From CAWBRY01 sp963791295 (GTDB lineage: Bacteria; Bacteroidota; Bacteroidia; Chitinophagales; Chitinophagaceae), in contig CAWBRY010000001.1 of assembly GCA_963791295.1 (NCBI GenBank), positions 558,001-622,000 on the forward strand: a stretch of 64,000 nucleotides of DNA. The letters run 5' to 3'. Made by a program: the position numbers and the translations under genes. The notes under the pieces are model-generated. The model worked only from the letters and a program-made list of their open reading frames with translations. It was not told the origin of the DNA and did no database searches. Positions 33,649 to 44,531 of the stretch are shown here, piece after piece (position 1 is the first letter of the stretch; each line of letters opens with the position of its first letter).

Positions 33649-35946
33649 ATGCAGGGCTGTATTTGGATCGGCACTTATGCAGGTGGCATCAACCGCTATA
33701 ACCCGGCTGCAAGGACTATGGAATATTTTGGCACCTCCGGGAAAGGATCACATAAAATAAATAAAAACGATTTCTGGGGTCTTCTAAAAACAAAAGATAA
33801 TTTGTTATGGGCTTCCGGTTGGGAGCCGGCAAATGATAGCCAGGTATTATACAGGTTCTCTACATTACCCAACAAGTTTAATTATTCGCATCTCGGAAAA
33901 GTAGTGGAGGCCTTTGCAGAGGATGGCGATGGTACTATGTGGGTGGGAACCAACCGTGGACTGTTGCTAAGGAATAACAATAAGGATAGTTTTTTTCTTA
34001 ATGCTAGTAGAGACAGTTATAAAAATGGTGTCACACATCTCGAACTTGATTCCCTCGATAATTTATGGGGATCGACAAGCGGCGGTCTTCACTATTTTAA
34101 CAAGATCACCAATACATTTACGGCCTTCGAGCATGATGACAAAAATAGTAATAGCATAGCCTCTGATGCTGTATTTGTTACCCAACTGATCGGAAACGGA
34201 ACAATGCTGGTGGGCACAAATCAGGGAATGGATTTATTGGATATCAGTAACGGCATTTTTAAACATCATAAATACGATCCGGCTGATTCCAGTAGTATCA
34301 ACACTGATAGAGTTACCGCTATTGAGAAGGACAGGGCAGGAAACATTTGGGTCGGGACTAAAAAAGGTTTGAACCTGTTTGATCATAGTACTGGGAAATT
34401 CAGTAGTGACTTAAATGTAAATGGGGCATCGATCTTTTTCATTTTTGAGGATAGTCGTAATTATGTTTGGGTAGGTACATATAGGTCCGGCCTGTATGTT
34501 TACAACAAGCAATCAGGTAGTTTTCTCCAGTTTTTTGATTCCACCGGCCTGATCAATAATAACATACTTGTTCGGGGAATGGCAGAAGATAAAAAACATT
34601 TATTATGGCTAAACACGGATATCGGATTTATTCAACTAGATCCTGAAACAAAAAATGCTGAATTGTTTGGAAAAAGCTGGGGAATAGATCCGAAAATTAC
34701 ATTTGGCAACGGATTTACATCTTCCCAGGGCGAAATATTTTTTGGCGATACAGCAGGTTATTATCATTTCGTGCCACAGAGTCTTGAAGAGGAAGCAGGA
34801 ATAACACCACAACCCTACATCAGCAAATTTTTTATCAGTAACAAACAATTAATACCGGGAAAAGATAAAATACTGCCACAATCTCTTTCACAAACTCAAA
34901 AAATAACGCTCAAGCATAATCAGAATAATTTTGCCATTGAATTTAATAACATAGATTTTATTACGATTGAACCGGAAAAGAACCTTTTATATAAATTGGA
35001 AAAGTATGAAGATGCCTGGAGGAAAAGTACCGGAGAAAAAAAGGTCTATTATTATAATGTCTTGCCGGGAGAATATGTTTTTAGAGTGAAAGCGGTGAAC
35101 AGCGCTGGTATTTCGGCCGAGAAGAGCATTGTCATCGTCATTAAGCCAGCCTGGTGGAACACCTGGTGGTTCAGAGTAGCCGCAGGTATTTTTGTGGTAA
35201 CTATGTTATATGGATTAATTCGCCGGAGGCTGCGGGAGAAATTTAACCAGCAACTGAAGCTTTCTGAAAAAGAAAAGAAATTCGCCGAGCTTCAACAGCA
35301 GAAAACGGAGCTCGAAATGCAGGCTTTGCGTGCGCAAATGAACCCGCATTTCATTTTCAACTCGCTCAACTCAATCAACAATTTCATTTTAGAGAATGAT
35401 CGTTTAATGGCATCAGAATATCTCAATAAATTTTCCAAGCTTGTCCGCCTTATTTTGCAGAATTCCAAGGCTTCTCTAATCAGTTTAGAATGCGAACTTG
35501 AGTCATTAAATCTATACCTGGAGCTGGAGGCATTGCGTTTTAACTATCATTTTGCCTACAAAATTACCGTGCCCAAAGAACTTGATATTGAAGAGTTGAA
35601 AGTGCCACCACTTATCATTCAACCTTATGCCGAGAATGCTATCTGGCACGGATTGATGCAAAAAGAGACTAAAGGGCTGCTGGATATAGAAATAAGCCAG
35701 GAGTTCAACCATCTTTTTTTCAAAATTGCGGACAATGGTATTGGTCGAAAAGCCGCGGCAGCGGCTGCAAGCAAATCGGCAACGCGACATAAATCCATGG
35801 GTCTGCAGATAACTGCCGATAGAATTACGATGTTGCAAACTTCAAACGGAACAGAATCGCCTGTTACAATTATTGATTTGTTGCATGCTGATGGACGCGG
35901 AGCGGGCACGGAAGTATTTATTAAACTACCGGTCATTTATGATTAA
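33649..35946 (+). CDS. propeller sensor kinase A, C-terminal part (LytS-type histidine kinase)
   Basis: In this frame (765 residues) further Reg_prop blades are followed by a Y_Y_Y domain (about 385-500; RVKAVNSAGISAEKSIVIVIKPAWWNTWW), one transmembrane helix (about 507-525) and a coiled coil. A His_kinase domain of the LytS/YehU type follows, with the phospho-acceptor MNPHFIFNSLNSINNFI and an HATPase region (PPLIIQPYAENAIWHG, ADNGIG). Correcting one base at about 33546 joins it to 32840-33583. Its stop overlaps the response-regulator start by 8 bases, so the two are translationally coupled. As it stands, this part lacks an export signal. Confidence 0.82.
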   Translation: MQGCIWIGTYAGGINRYNPAARTMEYFGTSGKGSHKINKNDFWGLLKTKDNLLWASGWEPANDSQVLYRFSTLPNKFNYSHLGKVVEAFAEDGDGTMWVGTNRGLLLRNNNKDSFFLNASRDSYKNGVTHLELDSLDNLWGSTSGGLHYFNKITNTFTAFEHDDKNSNSIASDAVFVTQLIGNGTMLVGTNQGMDLLDISNGIFKHHKYDPADSSSINTDRVTAIEKDRAGNIWVGTKKGLNLFDHSTGKFSSDLNVNGASIFFIFEDSRNYVWVGTYRSGLYVYNKQSGSFLQFFDSTGLINNNILVRGMAEDKKHLLWLNTDIGFIQLDPETKNAELFGKSWGIDPKITFGNGFTSSQGEIFFGDTAGYYHFVPQSLEEEAGITPQPYISKFFISNKQLIPGKDKILPQSLSQTQKITLKHNQNNFAIEFNNIDFITIEPEKNLLYKLEKYEDAWRKSTGEKKVYYYNVLPGEYVFRVKAVNSAGISAEKSIVIVIKPAWWNTWWFRVAAGIFVVTMLYGLIRRRLREKFNQQLKLSEKEKKFAELQQQKTELEMQALRAQMNPHFIFNSLNSINNFILENDRLMASEYLNKFSKLVRLILQNSKASLISLECELESLNLYLELEALRFNYHFAYKITVPKELDIEELKVPPLIIQPYAENAIWHGLMQKETKGLLDIEISQEFNHLFFKIADNGIGRKAAAAAASKSATRHKSMGLQITADRITMLQTSNGTESPVTIIDLLHADGRGAGTEVFIKLPVIYD

Positions 35947-36679
35947 AGCAATTTTGATTGATGATGAAGTTCATTGCCTGAATTCACTAAGCATACTGCT
36001 TAATGACTATTGCCCGAATGTTGAGGTGATGGAACGTTGTATGGCGGCAAAACAGGGGTTAATGGCAATTGGGAAACACAACCCGTCCCTGGTTTTTCTT
36101 GACATTGAAATGCCCTTGATGAATGGGTTTGAATTATTGGAACAGTTCACAGAGATCCCTTTCGCAATTATTTTTACAACCAGCTATGATCAATATGCCA
36201 TTAAAGCAATCCGGTTTAGCGCTTTGGATTATCTATTAAAGCCAATAGATCCCAAAGAGCTTGTCGCAGCAGTTCGAAAAGTGCAGACGCAAAAATATCT
36301 ACCTATGCCTGAGCAATTTCAAATATTGATGAACCAGATGAAATATAAGGATGGAGGTATTAATAAAATTGCCATCCCCACCTCAGAAGGTTTTGAATTA
36401 ATCGCGGCTGAACAGCTAATACGTTGCGAAGCCAGCGACAACTATACCCACGTTTTCCTGAAAAATAATACAAAGGTTGTTGCCTGCCGCACTTTAAAAG
36501 AAATGGAAGAACAGTTACAGAACTTTCCTTCTTTTCTCCGGGTACATCATTCTTACCTTGTCAACCTAAACGAAGTAACTAAATATGTCCGGGGTGAAGG
36601 AGGGTATCTGATTATGAGTGATGGCTCTACCGTAAATGTTTCCCGAGGTCGCAAAGAAGCGTTATTGAAATATTTTTGA
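35939..36679 (+). CDS. LytTR family response regulator
   Basis: This 246-residue regulator has an N-terminal receiver with the acidic pocket D8/D9, phospho-acceptor D55 (LVFLDIEMPLMNG) and K101 (DYLLKPIDP). The C-terminal LytTR DNA-binding domain covers about 140-245 (IPTSEGFELIAAEQLIRCEA, NYTHVFLKNNTKVVACRTLK, FLRVHHSYLVNLNEVTKYV). I chose the ATG at 35939, which overlaps the kinase stop (ATGATTAA), over an in-frame ATG 22 codons upstream. LytS-LytTR pairs in this phylum often control neighbouring genes; the MacB-type permease downstream on the other strand and the efflux locus upstream are candidates. Confidence 0.93.
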   Translation: MIKAILIDDEVHCLNSLSILLNDYCPNVEVMERCMAAKQGLMAIGKHNPSLVFLDIEMPLMNGFELLEQFTEIPFAIIFTTSYDQYAIKAIRFSALDYLLKPIDPKELVAAVRKVQTQKYLPMPEQFQILMNQMKYKDGGINKIAIPTSEGFELIAAEQLIRCEASDNYTHVFLKNNTKVVACRTLKEMEEQLQNFPSFLRVHHSYLVNLNEVTKYVRGEGGYLIMSDGSTVNVSRGRKEALLKYF

Positions 36680-36699
36680 TTTATCCCTCTCAGTGTATA

Positions 36700-39090
36700 T
36701 CATTCACTTCGCAAACTTTTGACGGGATTAGCAAGAGCCGCCCTAATGGTCTGGATACTAATGGTCAAAAGTGCGATCATGATGGCAATAATACCTGCGA
36801 AGAGAAACGTCCACCAGGTTATAGTAATCCGGAATTGATAATTCTGTAGCCAGTTATTCATTACCAGCCAGGCCAACGGGAATGCCACTACGCATGAAAG
36901 GATGACCAGTTGTAGAAAGTTTATGGAAAGTAAACCCGTTATCCCGGAAACACTTGCTCCAAGTACTTTTCGAATGCCGATTTCTTTTTTCCGGCGTTCC
37001 GCTGTATACGCCGCCAGTCCAAACAAACCGAGACAGGAGATAATGATCGCGAGCGTTGAAAAAACGGTAGATAATTTACTGATCAGCATTTCACCCGTGA
37101 AAGCATAACTGAACTGGTCATCGACAAATTGGTATTCGAATGGGTATGCAGGATTATTTGCTTTCATAACTTGCTCCATTTTCGACAGGACATCCTTAGA
37201 CCGCACATTAGGTTTGGTGCGGACATACATCACCGTTTCGAATCGTGGACTTGTGCATATAAATATAACAGGATCTGGTTTACCATACATATCGCCGTAA
37301 ACATAGTCGTTTACTACGCCTACTACAGTCGCGCTTAGGGAGGTATCATTTTCGGCAAAAATTTTCTTACCTAACGGACTAGCCTTGCCCATCAAATTGG
37401 CGAGCGATTGAGTGATGATAACATTAGGTCTGATGGAAGGATTGTCAAAATTGACCGAATCGCTAAGGACGAAATCCCTTCCATCCCGTATTTTGATCCC
37501 CGATGTATGGAAGAACTCGGGTGTGACACTTCTCGATGAAATAATGATTTTACCCGGCGCTTTGCCATCCCAGGTTAGTCCATCAGTATTATTTCCACCG
37601 TCAATGGTGCTGTGATCAGACAAGGCTGCATTTTCGATCATGCCGGTATTCATTAAATCTTGTTTGATCACATTCCAGTTTTTGCCCATGTCGCCCTGAA
37701 GATTCAATTCTATGAGCCGGGTTTTATCGAAACCCAAATCTCGGCTTTTCACATAACGGATCTGCCTGTATATGATGATAGTCGCAATGATCAGTGCAAT
37801 TGAAACCGTAAATTGAATGACGACCAAACTTCTCCTGATTAATGCCGCGCTACCGCTTTTGAGCTTTAGTCCTTTTAAAACAAAAACGGGATTGAAGGAT
37901 GAAAGATACAGGGAAGGATAGCTACCGGCTACGAGTCCGCAAATAAGCGTGATGACTAGGATGGCAGAAAGATGCAGAGGATTATTTAATTCAAGGCTCA
38001 GATTTTTTTGCACCAACGTATTAAAGGAGGACAGTACCAATTGCATAAGGAGGATCGCGCCGACAGCAGCCATGAGTGCCATAAAAAGCGCTTCAGCGAT
38101 AAACTGTGTAGCCAACCTTGCCTTCATGGCGCCCAATACCTTTCGAACGCCTACTTCTCTTGCACGCTTTTCGCTCCGGGCGGTCGCCAGGTTCATGAAA
38201 TTAATGCAGGCAATGAATAGAATGATCCATGCAATTAAGCTGAATAGCCGGACATAAACGATAAATCCACTTCCGGTGGGTTTCCCATTTTCGATCCGCC
38301 CACGCAGGTGCCAGTCATTCATGGGGAAAAGAAAAATATGCCCGATCGATGTAGGCGCTCTTTTTTGTACAAAATCATACAGCACTTTGTTCACTCCGGC
38401 CACATCCGCGCCAGGTTTCAATTCTACGTAAGTGCTCATACAATTGTTTTCCCATTTGTATGCCCATGGACTCTGCTGATAATAGATCTGGAAAGGCGCG
38501 ACCCATTCAAACATCAGTGAGCTATTTGCAGGAATGTCCTTCAATATACCAGTAACAACATAGTCCTGTTTATTGTCCACTCGAACCTGCCTACCCATCG
38601 CTTTCTTTGAATCACCAAAGAATTTGATGGCCGTCTTTTGAGTTATGACTAGTGAGTACAATTGGGAGAAAGCGGTTTGAGCATTTCCTTCCAAAAAAGG
38701 TAGCGTGAACATGTTGAATAAAGAAGCCTCCGCATATTTACCGGAGGCATAAAGAGATTTGTCCCCAATCGTAAACAATAACTTCGTGCTGCCCTCCGTA
38801 GTACGGCATGTATTTGCAATCCCGGGAACCTCCGCCTGTATAGCGGGTCCCAATACGCCGGGACTGGACCAATGCGTAAATACGCCCGCCTCCAATGTAG
38901 CGTTCACCCGGGCAAAATATAGCCGGTCTTTCTTCGTATTGAAACCATCAAAATTGATTTCGTCCTCAACCCACAAGAAGATCAAGCCGGCACAGGCAAT
39001 GCCGATGGTAAGTCCGAATATATTGAGTGAACTGTAAAATTTGTTTTTGAGCAAATTCCTGAAAGTGGTTTTGAGATAATTTGAAAACAT
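36700..39090 (-). CDS. ABC transporter permease, large MacB/FtsX type
   Basis: This 796-residue permease has a duplicated layout. It has an N-terminal helix (MFSNYLKTTFRNLLKNKFYSSLNIFGLTIGIACAGL), a MacB_PCD domain and an FtsX domain with three helices (about 285-410), then a second helix and MacB_PCD domain (about 430-640) and a second FtsX domain (about 675-796, ending in IRAALANPVKSLRSE). This form is widespread in Bacteroidota and is linked to antimicrobial-peptide or drug response and envelope export. No ATPase is next to it. It is convergent with the LytTR regulator, 20 bases away. Confidence 0.9.
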   Translation of the reverse strand: MFSNYLKTTFRNLLKNKFYSSLNIFGLTIGIACAGLIFLWVEDEINFDGFNTKKDRLYFARVNATLEAGVFTHWSSPGVLGPAIQAEVPGIANTCRTTEGSTKLLFTIGDKSLYASGKYAEASLFNMFTLPFLEGNAQTAFSQLYSLVITQKTAIKFFGDSKKAMGRQVRVDNKQDYVVTGILKDIPANSSLMFEWVAPFQIYYQQSPWAYKWENNCMSTYVELKPGADVAGVNKVLYDFVQKRAPTSIGHIFLFPMNDWHLRGRIENGKPTGSGFIVYVRLFSLIAWIILFIACINFMNLATARSEKRAREVGVRKVLGAMKARLATQFIAEALFMALMAAVGAILLMQLVLSSFNTLVQKNLSLELNNPLHLSAILVITLICGLVAGSYPSLYLSSFNPVFVLKGLKLKSGSAALIRRSLVVIQFTVSIALIIATIIIYRQIRYVKSRDLGFDKTRLIELNLQGDMGKNWNVIKQDLMNTGMIENAALSDHSTIDGGNNTDGLTWDGKAPGKIIISSRSVTPEFFHTSGIKIRDGRDFVLSDSVNFDNPSIRPNVIITQSLANLMGKASPLGKKIFAENDTSLSATVVGVVNDYVYGDMYGKPDPVIFICTSPRFETVMYVRTKPNVRSKDVLSKMEQVMKANNPAYPFEYQFVDDQFSYAFTGEMLISKLSTVFSTLAIIISCLGLFGLAAYTAERRKKEIGIRKVLGASVSGITGLLSINFLQLVILSCVVAFPLAWLVMNNWLQNYQFRITITWWTFLFAGIIAIMIALLTISIQTIRAALANPVKSLRSE

Positions 39091-39300
39091 GGCTACTTTT
39101 TATTTTTTTCAAAAGATAATACCAGGTTAATTATATTAAATGTCAGAATTCTTCAAACAATTACAAGGCCGGAATACAATGTGATGATTATGAATATTTA
39201 GTGGTGAAGGCTTTGGTAAAGTGTTCGTTTTCGATACATTCAGCGTCCGGCTATAGTATTTGTCTGTGTGAGAATAGTTATCCGTTATTTAACAGGCATT

Positions 39301-42300
39301 TCAATCACAAATACTGACCCTTCTCCTTCTTTCGACTCCACCTTCAATTCGACCTCCGTGTGCCTTAATAATGTCATAAGAAAGAGAGAGACCTAAGCCG
39401 GTTCCCTGGCCTGTGGGCTTTGTAGTAAAGAATGGCTGAAATATTTTATCGCCCAGTTTTTGTGGTATCCCATTGCCATTGTCTTTTACTCTGATCTCAA
39501 CCTTTTCACCGATTTTCTTGGTAGTCACAAGAACAGTAGGCTGATAATTTTCCGAGGATTGTTTTTTCTTTTCTGATACGGTGTAAAAAGCATTGTTGTA
39601 TAAGTTCATCAAAACTCTCCCGATATCCTGGGGAATAATATTAATATTCCCGATGGTGGGATCAAATTCAGTCTGTATAGCCGCGTTGAAATTATTTTCC
39701 TTTGCCCTCAAGCCATGATAAGAGAGCCGGAGGTATTCATCTGCTATGGCGTTGATGTCGGTTGGTTCTTTTTGTCCGCTGCTGCTCCGGCTGTGCAGAA
39801 GCATTCCTTTTACAATTGCGTCAGCCCGCTTGCCATGATGATTTATTTTTTCCTGATTTTCCTTTATGCTATTCGATATAGTCACTGCTTCGTTGTTATT
39901 ACCGCTCTTTAATTCCTGCTGCATTTCATCGATCAACTCATTATTCACCTCGGAAAAATTGTTGATGAAGTTTAGGGGATTTTGTATTTCGTGAGCAATG
40001 CCAGCCGTAAGCTCTCCCAGAGAAGCCATTTTTTCAGACTGAATAAGTTGGGATTGAGTGACTTTAAGCTCCTGATAAGCTTTTTCAATTTCTTTAGCCT
40101 GTCTGAGTTCATTTATCCTGGACCTTTCACGTTCCTTCTTTAATAATCTGTTCCTCTGGAAACGATGAATCATCAATGCAGATCCAATGAGCAACAGCGC
40201 GTAAGTGCAATAAGCCCACCAGGTTTTCCACCAGGGCGGCGAAATGATTATTTCAATACTTTTTGCCATCCATTCACCATTACTACTGTTGATTGTTTTA
40301 ATAAGCAAATGATATTTGCCGGGAGCCACCTTGTAATATTCGGCTCTGTTGGTAGTTCCGATAATCCGCCAATCAGGATCATAATTTTCAAGTTTATAAT
40401 AGACCCTGACATTCGGCTCACGGAAATCGATGATGCTAAAGCCAAAAGAAAATATATTCTGGTCGTGCCTGAGCCGGATTTCGTTAGTTTCAAAAATTGA
40501 TGGTGGCAGGAGGCTATTTTCACCCGGTCTTACTTCAACATTATTAAGCCAGAAATTAGTCAAATATAATTGAGTCAAAGAGGAGTGGACGTCCATGTTA
40601 CCCGGGTAAAATGCAAAATAACCGTCCGTATTTCCGAAATACAATTTGCCATCCTTCATTTTAAATCCTGAGTAGAAATTATTACCCTGGGGGATGCCAT
40701 GTTCCGGGCCAAAAAGAATGGCGTGATCTCTTCTTGGGTTTAGTTTATATATGCCGGGCGTCGAGACAATCCAAAGATTGTTTTCGTTGTCCTCAATAAT
40801 GGAAAATGCATTGGGTAAATTTAAGGCATCGTTTATTTCTGCTCCAGTCAGGAAAGTATCGGATTCCTTATCATACCTATATAACCCTCCTTCGGTGCCC
40901 AGCCAGACAACAGCATTCTTGTCTTTATACGCACAATAAATCCGGGCACCGGATAAGTATGCTTTAGAGGATTTGGTTCGCCGGTCCATTCTGTTTATGC
41001 CCCTGAAAGAGGATTCGCCCACCCACAAATAGATGGAATCCTCCGCTATAGTGGAAACGTCGACGTTATAAATATTCGTACTGTCAGTGTTATTGAGCAC
41101 ATATTGAATATTCTTACCGGTTCTGGGATCAAAATGATTTAAACCAGCTCCAGTGGTGCCGACCCAAATGGTTGAATCATTGTCTTCCCAAAGGACAGTG
41201 ATGTCCTTCCGGTTATCATTTTCGTTGTTAAAATAATGACTGAAAATGTTTGATTGGGGATTGTACCGGTCCAGTCCTCCCCCCGAGGTTCCAATCAATA
41301 AATCGCCTTGTTTATCTTTTATAATAGCATTTATTTTATTACTGCTTAAGCTGTTGGGATTCTTTGGATCATGTACAAAATGTTGGGTGGTTCCATCTTT
41401 TAGATTCTTACGGAAGAGCCCGGCCCATGTTCCCACCCAAAGTACCGATGCCGATTCTTCGCAAAATGTGTGCGCGGCATCACTTTCAGAATCGCCGAAA
41501 TGCGGCACTATACTATTATACAAATCAATCTTGTAGAGATTTGCATCTTGCGTAGACAGCCAAACGATCCCTTCTGGAGCGGCAAAGGCGGACCAACTGG
41601 AAGTGTCATTCCGATTCCGGGGATTTGCGCTGTAATTTGTATAATGGACTATCTTTTTAGTGTCCGGGTCATATCGGATTACACCATTGGAAAGTGTACC
41701 AATCCACAATTGATGTGCAATATCCTCTGTAATAAAAGTAATATGGTCTTGTGAATTTTTAATAGGAGGGCGGCTCAGTTGCCCCGGGTTGCTGGGATTA
41801 TTGGTAAATCTGGTAAACAATCCTGTTCTTCTGTCCATTGTGTGCAGCCCATCACCCCTAGTTCCTATCCAGAAGTTTCCCCTGCTGTCTTCAAAAATGG
41901 CCCTTACCTTATTATCAATCAGTGTGGAAGTGTTTTTAGGATCATTTAGGTAGCGGGTAAATGTGCCATGGTTACGATGAAAATGATTGAGCCCTCCAGT
42001 ATTATTATCAGTCCATGGAAAACCGGTACCGATCCAAAGCTCACCGGCCTTATCTTCATAAATGACCCTTACTACATTGTAGCTAAGGCTTGCTGAATCA
42101 TCAGGCCTGCTCCTGAAATGCTTAAACTTTCCGGTTTTTTGATCAAGCAGATCCAATCCATTATTAGTGCCTACCCAAACATTTCCCAAATGGTCGACCC
42201 GTACAGCTGAAACAAAATCATCACTCAAACTTTGAGGGTCAGTCTGGTTATGCCGGAAATGAGTAAACGTATTCGTGTGAGGATCAAATCGGTCGAGACC

Positions 42301-42624
42301 CGTACCATAGAAGCCAATCCATATAATATCAGATGTATCTGAAGCTAAACATTCCGGGTAAACGCCTCCCAGGGAATTAGGGTTCCTGGGAATGTTCTTA
42401 TACCTTACCAATTGGTTACCATCATAACGGATAATGCATCCATTGGATTGGTCTGAAAGCCAGATAAAACCATATTTATCCCTAAGAAATGCATTTATTT
42501 TTCCAAAAGAAATTCCATTGCCACCGGTTACCAAAGTAAATCTCACATCCTGGGTTTGTGCCGTGATTTCTTTTGAAAAAATGGTAAGAAAGATCAGGAT
42601 GAAAATGCCTGGAAATAATTTCAT
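39301..42624 (-). CDS. propeller sensor histidine kinase B (last residues frameshifted)
   Basis: This giant one-helix sensor kinase (about 1,107 residues from the signal-peptide ATG at 42624, MKLFPGIFILIFLTIFSKEI) has about 14 Reg_prop blades, a Y_Y_Y domain and a helix (TWWAYCTYALLLIGSALMI). A coiled coil, a HisKA-like helix with the phospho-acceptor in GELTAGIAHEIQNPLNFINN and a HATPase domain (N-box MNLYNNAFYTV, DNGNGIP, GTGLGLSLSYDIIKAHGG) follow. An extra base at about 39351 shifts the last residues; removing it gives ELKVESKEGEGSVFVIEMPVK and a stop at 39285. No response regulator or DNA-binding domain is attached or adjacent. It is paralogous to kinases C and D. Confidence 0.85.
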   Translation of the reverse strand: MKLFPGIFILIFLTIFSKEITAQTQDVRFTLVTGGNGISFGKINAFLRDKYGFIWLSDQSNGCIIRYDGNQLVRYKNIPRNPNSLGGVYPECLASDTSDIIWIGFYGTGLDRFDPHTNTFTHFRHNQTDPQSLSDDFVSAVRVDHLGNVWVGTNNGLDLLDQKTGKFKHFRSRPDDSASLSYNVVRVIYEDKAGELWIGTGFPWTDNNTGGLNHFHRNHGTFTRYLNDPKNTSTLIDNKVRAIFEDSRGNFWIGTRGDGLHTMDRRTGLFTRFTNNPSNPGQLSRPPIKNSQDHITFITEDIAHQLWIGTLSNGVIRYDPDTKKIVHYTNYSANPRNRNDTSSWSAFAAPEGIVWLSTQDANLYKIDLYNSIVPHFGDSESDAAHTFCEESASVLWVGTWAGLFRKNLKDGTTQHFVHDPKNPNSLSSNKINAIIKDKQGDLLIGTSGGGLDRYNPQSNIFSHYFNNENDNRKDITVLWEDNDSTIWVGTTGAGLNHFDPRTGKNIQYVLNNTDSTNIYNVDVSTIAEDSIYLWVGESSFRGINRMDRRTKSSKAYLSGARIYCAYKDKNAVVWLGTEGGLYRYDKESDTFLTGAEINDALNLPNAFSIIEDNENNLWIVSTPGIYKLNPRRDHAILFGPEHGIPQGNNFYSGFKMKDGKLYFGNTDGYFAFYPGNMDVHSSLTQLYLTNFWLNNVEVRPGENSLLPPSIFETNEIRLRHDQNIFSFGFSIIDFREPNVRVYYKLENYDPDWRIIGTTNRAEYYKVAPGKYHLLIKTINSSNGEWMAKSIEIIISPPWWKTWWAYCTYALLLIGSALMIHRFQRNRLLKKERERSRINELRQAKEIEKAYQELKVTQSQLIQSEKMASLGELTAGIAHEIQNPLNFINNFSEVNNELIDEMQQELKSGNNNEAVTISNSIKENQEKINHHGKRADAIVKGMLLHSRSSSGQKEPTDINAIADEYLRLSYHGLRAKENNFNAAIQTEFDPTIGNINIIPQDIGRVLMNLYNNAFYTVSEKKKQSSENYQPTVLVTTKKIGEKVEIRVKDNGNGIPQKLGDKIFQPFFTTKPTGQGTGLGLSLSYDIIKAHGGRIEGGVERRRRVSICD

Positions 42625-42756
42625 TAGCAGCCTTGGATTCGTTGGTAAAGTAATCTCCCGGAAGAAAAGGTAACTAACCTGGCTCACTTCCACCAAAACT
42701 TTTGTTCCAGTACACTAGGCTCCAAATTACCAAAAATGCCGCTAAATTGTAACTAA

Positions 42757-43254
42757 ATGAGAGTTGGATTTGTTATATCAGTTTCATTCCTGACAATTTT
42801 CTTTGCAGGCTGCACAGACGAATACGACTGTATCGACTTGCAGATTCAGCCCTCTTTTATTAATTACTTACCAACGGATATAGACACTTTTGTTCTTCGT
42901 AAATTTAAGCCAGCTGACAACTACCAAACATTAATTGACACATTTGTTGTTAGCAACGGTTATTATGGACTGTATTCAACTTCTAATGACACGACCTCCG
43001 TTTTAGTTATTGATGGAAAAAATGGTATTAAGGCAGGTTTTGACTGGCAGCTGCATATTCCTGCAACAAACGAAACAGTATTAATTTCTGATATTATTAG
43101 TGAGAAAAAAACGGGTAAACGAGGGCTTGGAATTTTTAGTTTGGACCCGGGACCAAGGTGTACAAATGCAACTTTCATGGCAAAAGTAGACAACCAGCTT
43201 ATTAACTTTCCAAATTCTGACACAGCCACACATTACATTTACATAAGAAATTGA
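42757..43254 (+). CDS. hypothetical lipoprotein
   Basis: This 165-residue protein has a lipoprotein signal (SFLTIFFAGC19, then TDEYDCID). I recognise no domain; the pattern of alternating polar and hydrophobic residues suggests a beta-rich fold, and two further cysteines are present (DYDC-like near the start and RCTNATF). It is divergent from kinase B, with about 130 bases between the likely starts, and runs into the damaged amidase gene downstream. Confidence 0.7.
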   Translation: MRVGFVISVSFLTIFFAGCTDEYDCIDLQIQPSFINYLPTDIDTFVLRKFKPADNYQTLIDTFVVSNGYYGLYSTSNDTTSVLVIDGKNGIKAGFDWQLHIPATNETVLISDIISEKKTGKRGLGIFSLDPGPRCTNATFMAKVDNQLINFPNSDTATHYIYIRN

Positions 43255-43263
43255 AGAATGGGT

Positions 43264-44531
43264 ATGCAGTTAACAAGGGACAAGATGACAAGACGAAAAG
43301 CGGCCGGTCTGATTGGCATGGGGCTACTCGCTACACATTTCCCTTTTTCCTGCGCTTCCAGGCTGAACCATTGACAGATGAAGAAAAAGCAACACTTCAC
43401 TTTCGCACTTTGGCTGAGGTTAGTGGATGGATCAAATCGAAGAGAATTAGTTCTGAAGAGCTAACACGCTTACTCCTCGAAAGGATTAGTTTGCTGGATG
43501 GAAAATTGAACAGCTACATTACAGTGATGAAGGAGTCTGCAATGAGTCAGGCAAAGCAAATGGACAAAGAATTGAGTGAAGGCAAATATCGGGGTCCGCT
43601 CCATGGGGTTCCTATTGGGATAAAAGATTTAGTGTTTACCACCAATGCTCCCACTACGATGGGCCATTCCTTCCGCGCCAACTTTATCGCACCTTACGAT
43701 GCAACTGTTGTAACTAAGTTGAAAGACAGCGGAGCGATTATTTTGGGGAAGCTAAACCAAACAGAGGGAGCCATGTGCGGCTACAGCCCAACATACAAAA
43801 TTCCAAAGAACCCATGGGGTGAAGATTTATGGACAGGCCTTTCATCCAGTGGCTCTGGGGTGGCAACAGCAGCAGGGCTATGTTTTGCATCGCTTGGCTC
43901 CGACACCGGCGGGTCCATTCGGTTACCATCTTCGGCCAATGCTGTAGTTGGGCTGAAGACAACCTATGGCCTTGTGAGCAAGTACGGTGCTTTCCCGCTG
44001 GCAAATACCTTTGATACCATTGGCCCCATGACACGGTCTGTAGAAGATGCGGCGATTATGCTGGAAGCGATAGCGGGCTATGATGCAAATGATCCCACTT
44101 CAATCAAGTCTAATCCAATTGCTATTATGCCAACACTTAAATCAGGTGTCAAAGGAATACGCGTGGGTGTTGATTGGACATATATAAAGAAGGACACTGA
44201 TCCATGGTTGCTGTCCGCCATAGAAGGAGCCGCAAAGCAACTGGAAAAGTTAGGGGCGACTATTGTAGACTTCAAAATGCCGGAAAACCCTGATGTGTGG
44301 TGGACAATCTCAAGCCGTGAAGCCGCCGATGCCAACAAAGAAACTTTCCCGTCACGCAAGGACGAATATGGAAACTATTTTAGAGACTTCATTTCATATG
44401 GTGCATCTGTAACAGATGAACAATATCAAAAGTCGCTCCAGCTCAAAGAAGAGTTTCAGAAAAAGTTTCGCGAAGGACTGTCCACTGTCGATGTCCTGAT
44501 ATCGCCAGCAGCGGTACGGCTAAAGGAATGA
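43264..44531 (+). pseudogene. exported amidase (amidase-signature family), main part, frameshifted
   Basis: The body is a clear amidase-signature enzyme, which hydrolyses amide bonds with a Lys-Ser-Ser triad: HGVPIGIKDLVFT (Lys), GLSSSGSGVATAAGLCFASLGSDTGGSIRLPSS (both serines and the oxyanion loop). The likely N-terminus MTRRKAAGLIGMGLLATHFP (ATG 43285, or 43264 seven codons earlier) is a Tat- or Sec-type export signal but lies in another frame; the frame changes near 43360 into AEPLTDEEKATLHFRTLAEVS. A second break near 44511 ends the frame at 44531. Confidence 0.78.
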
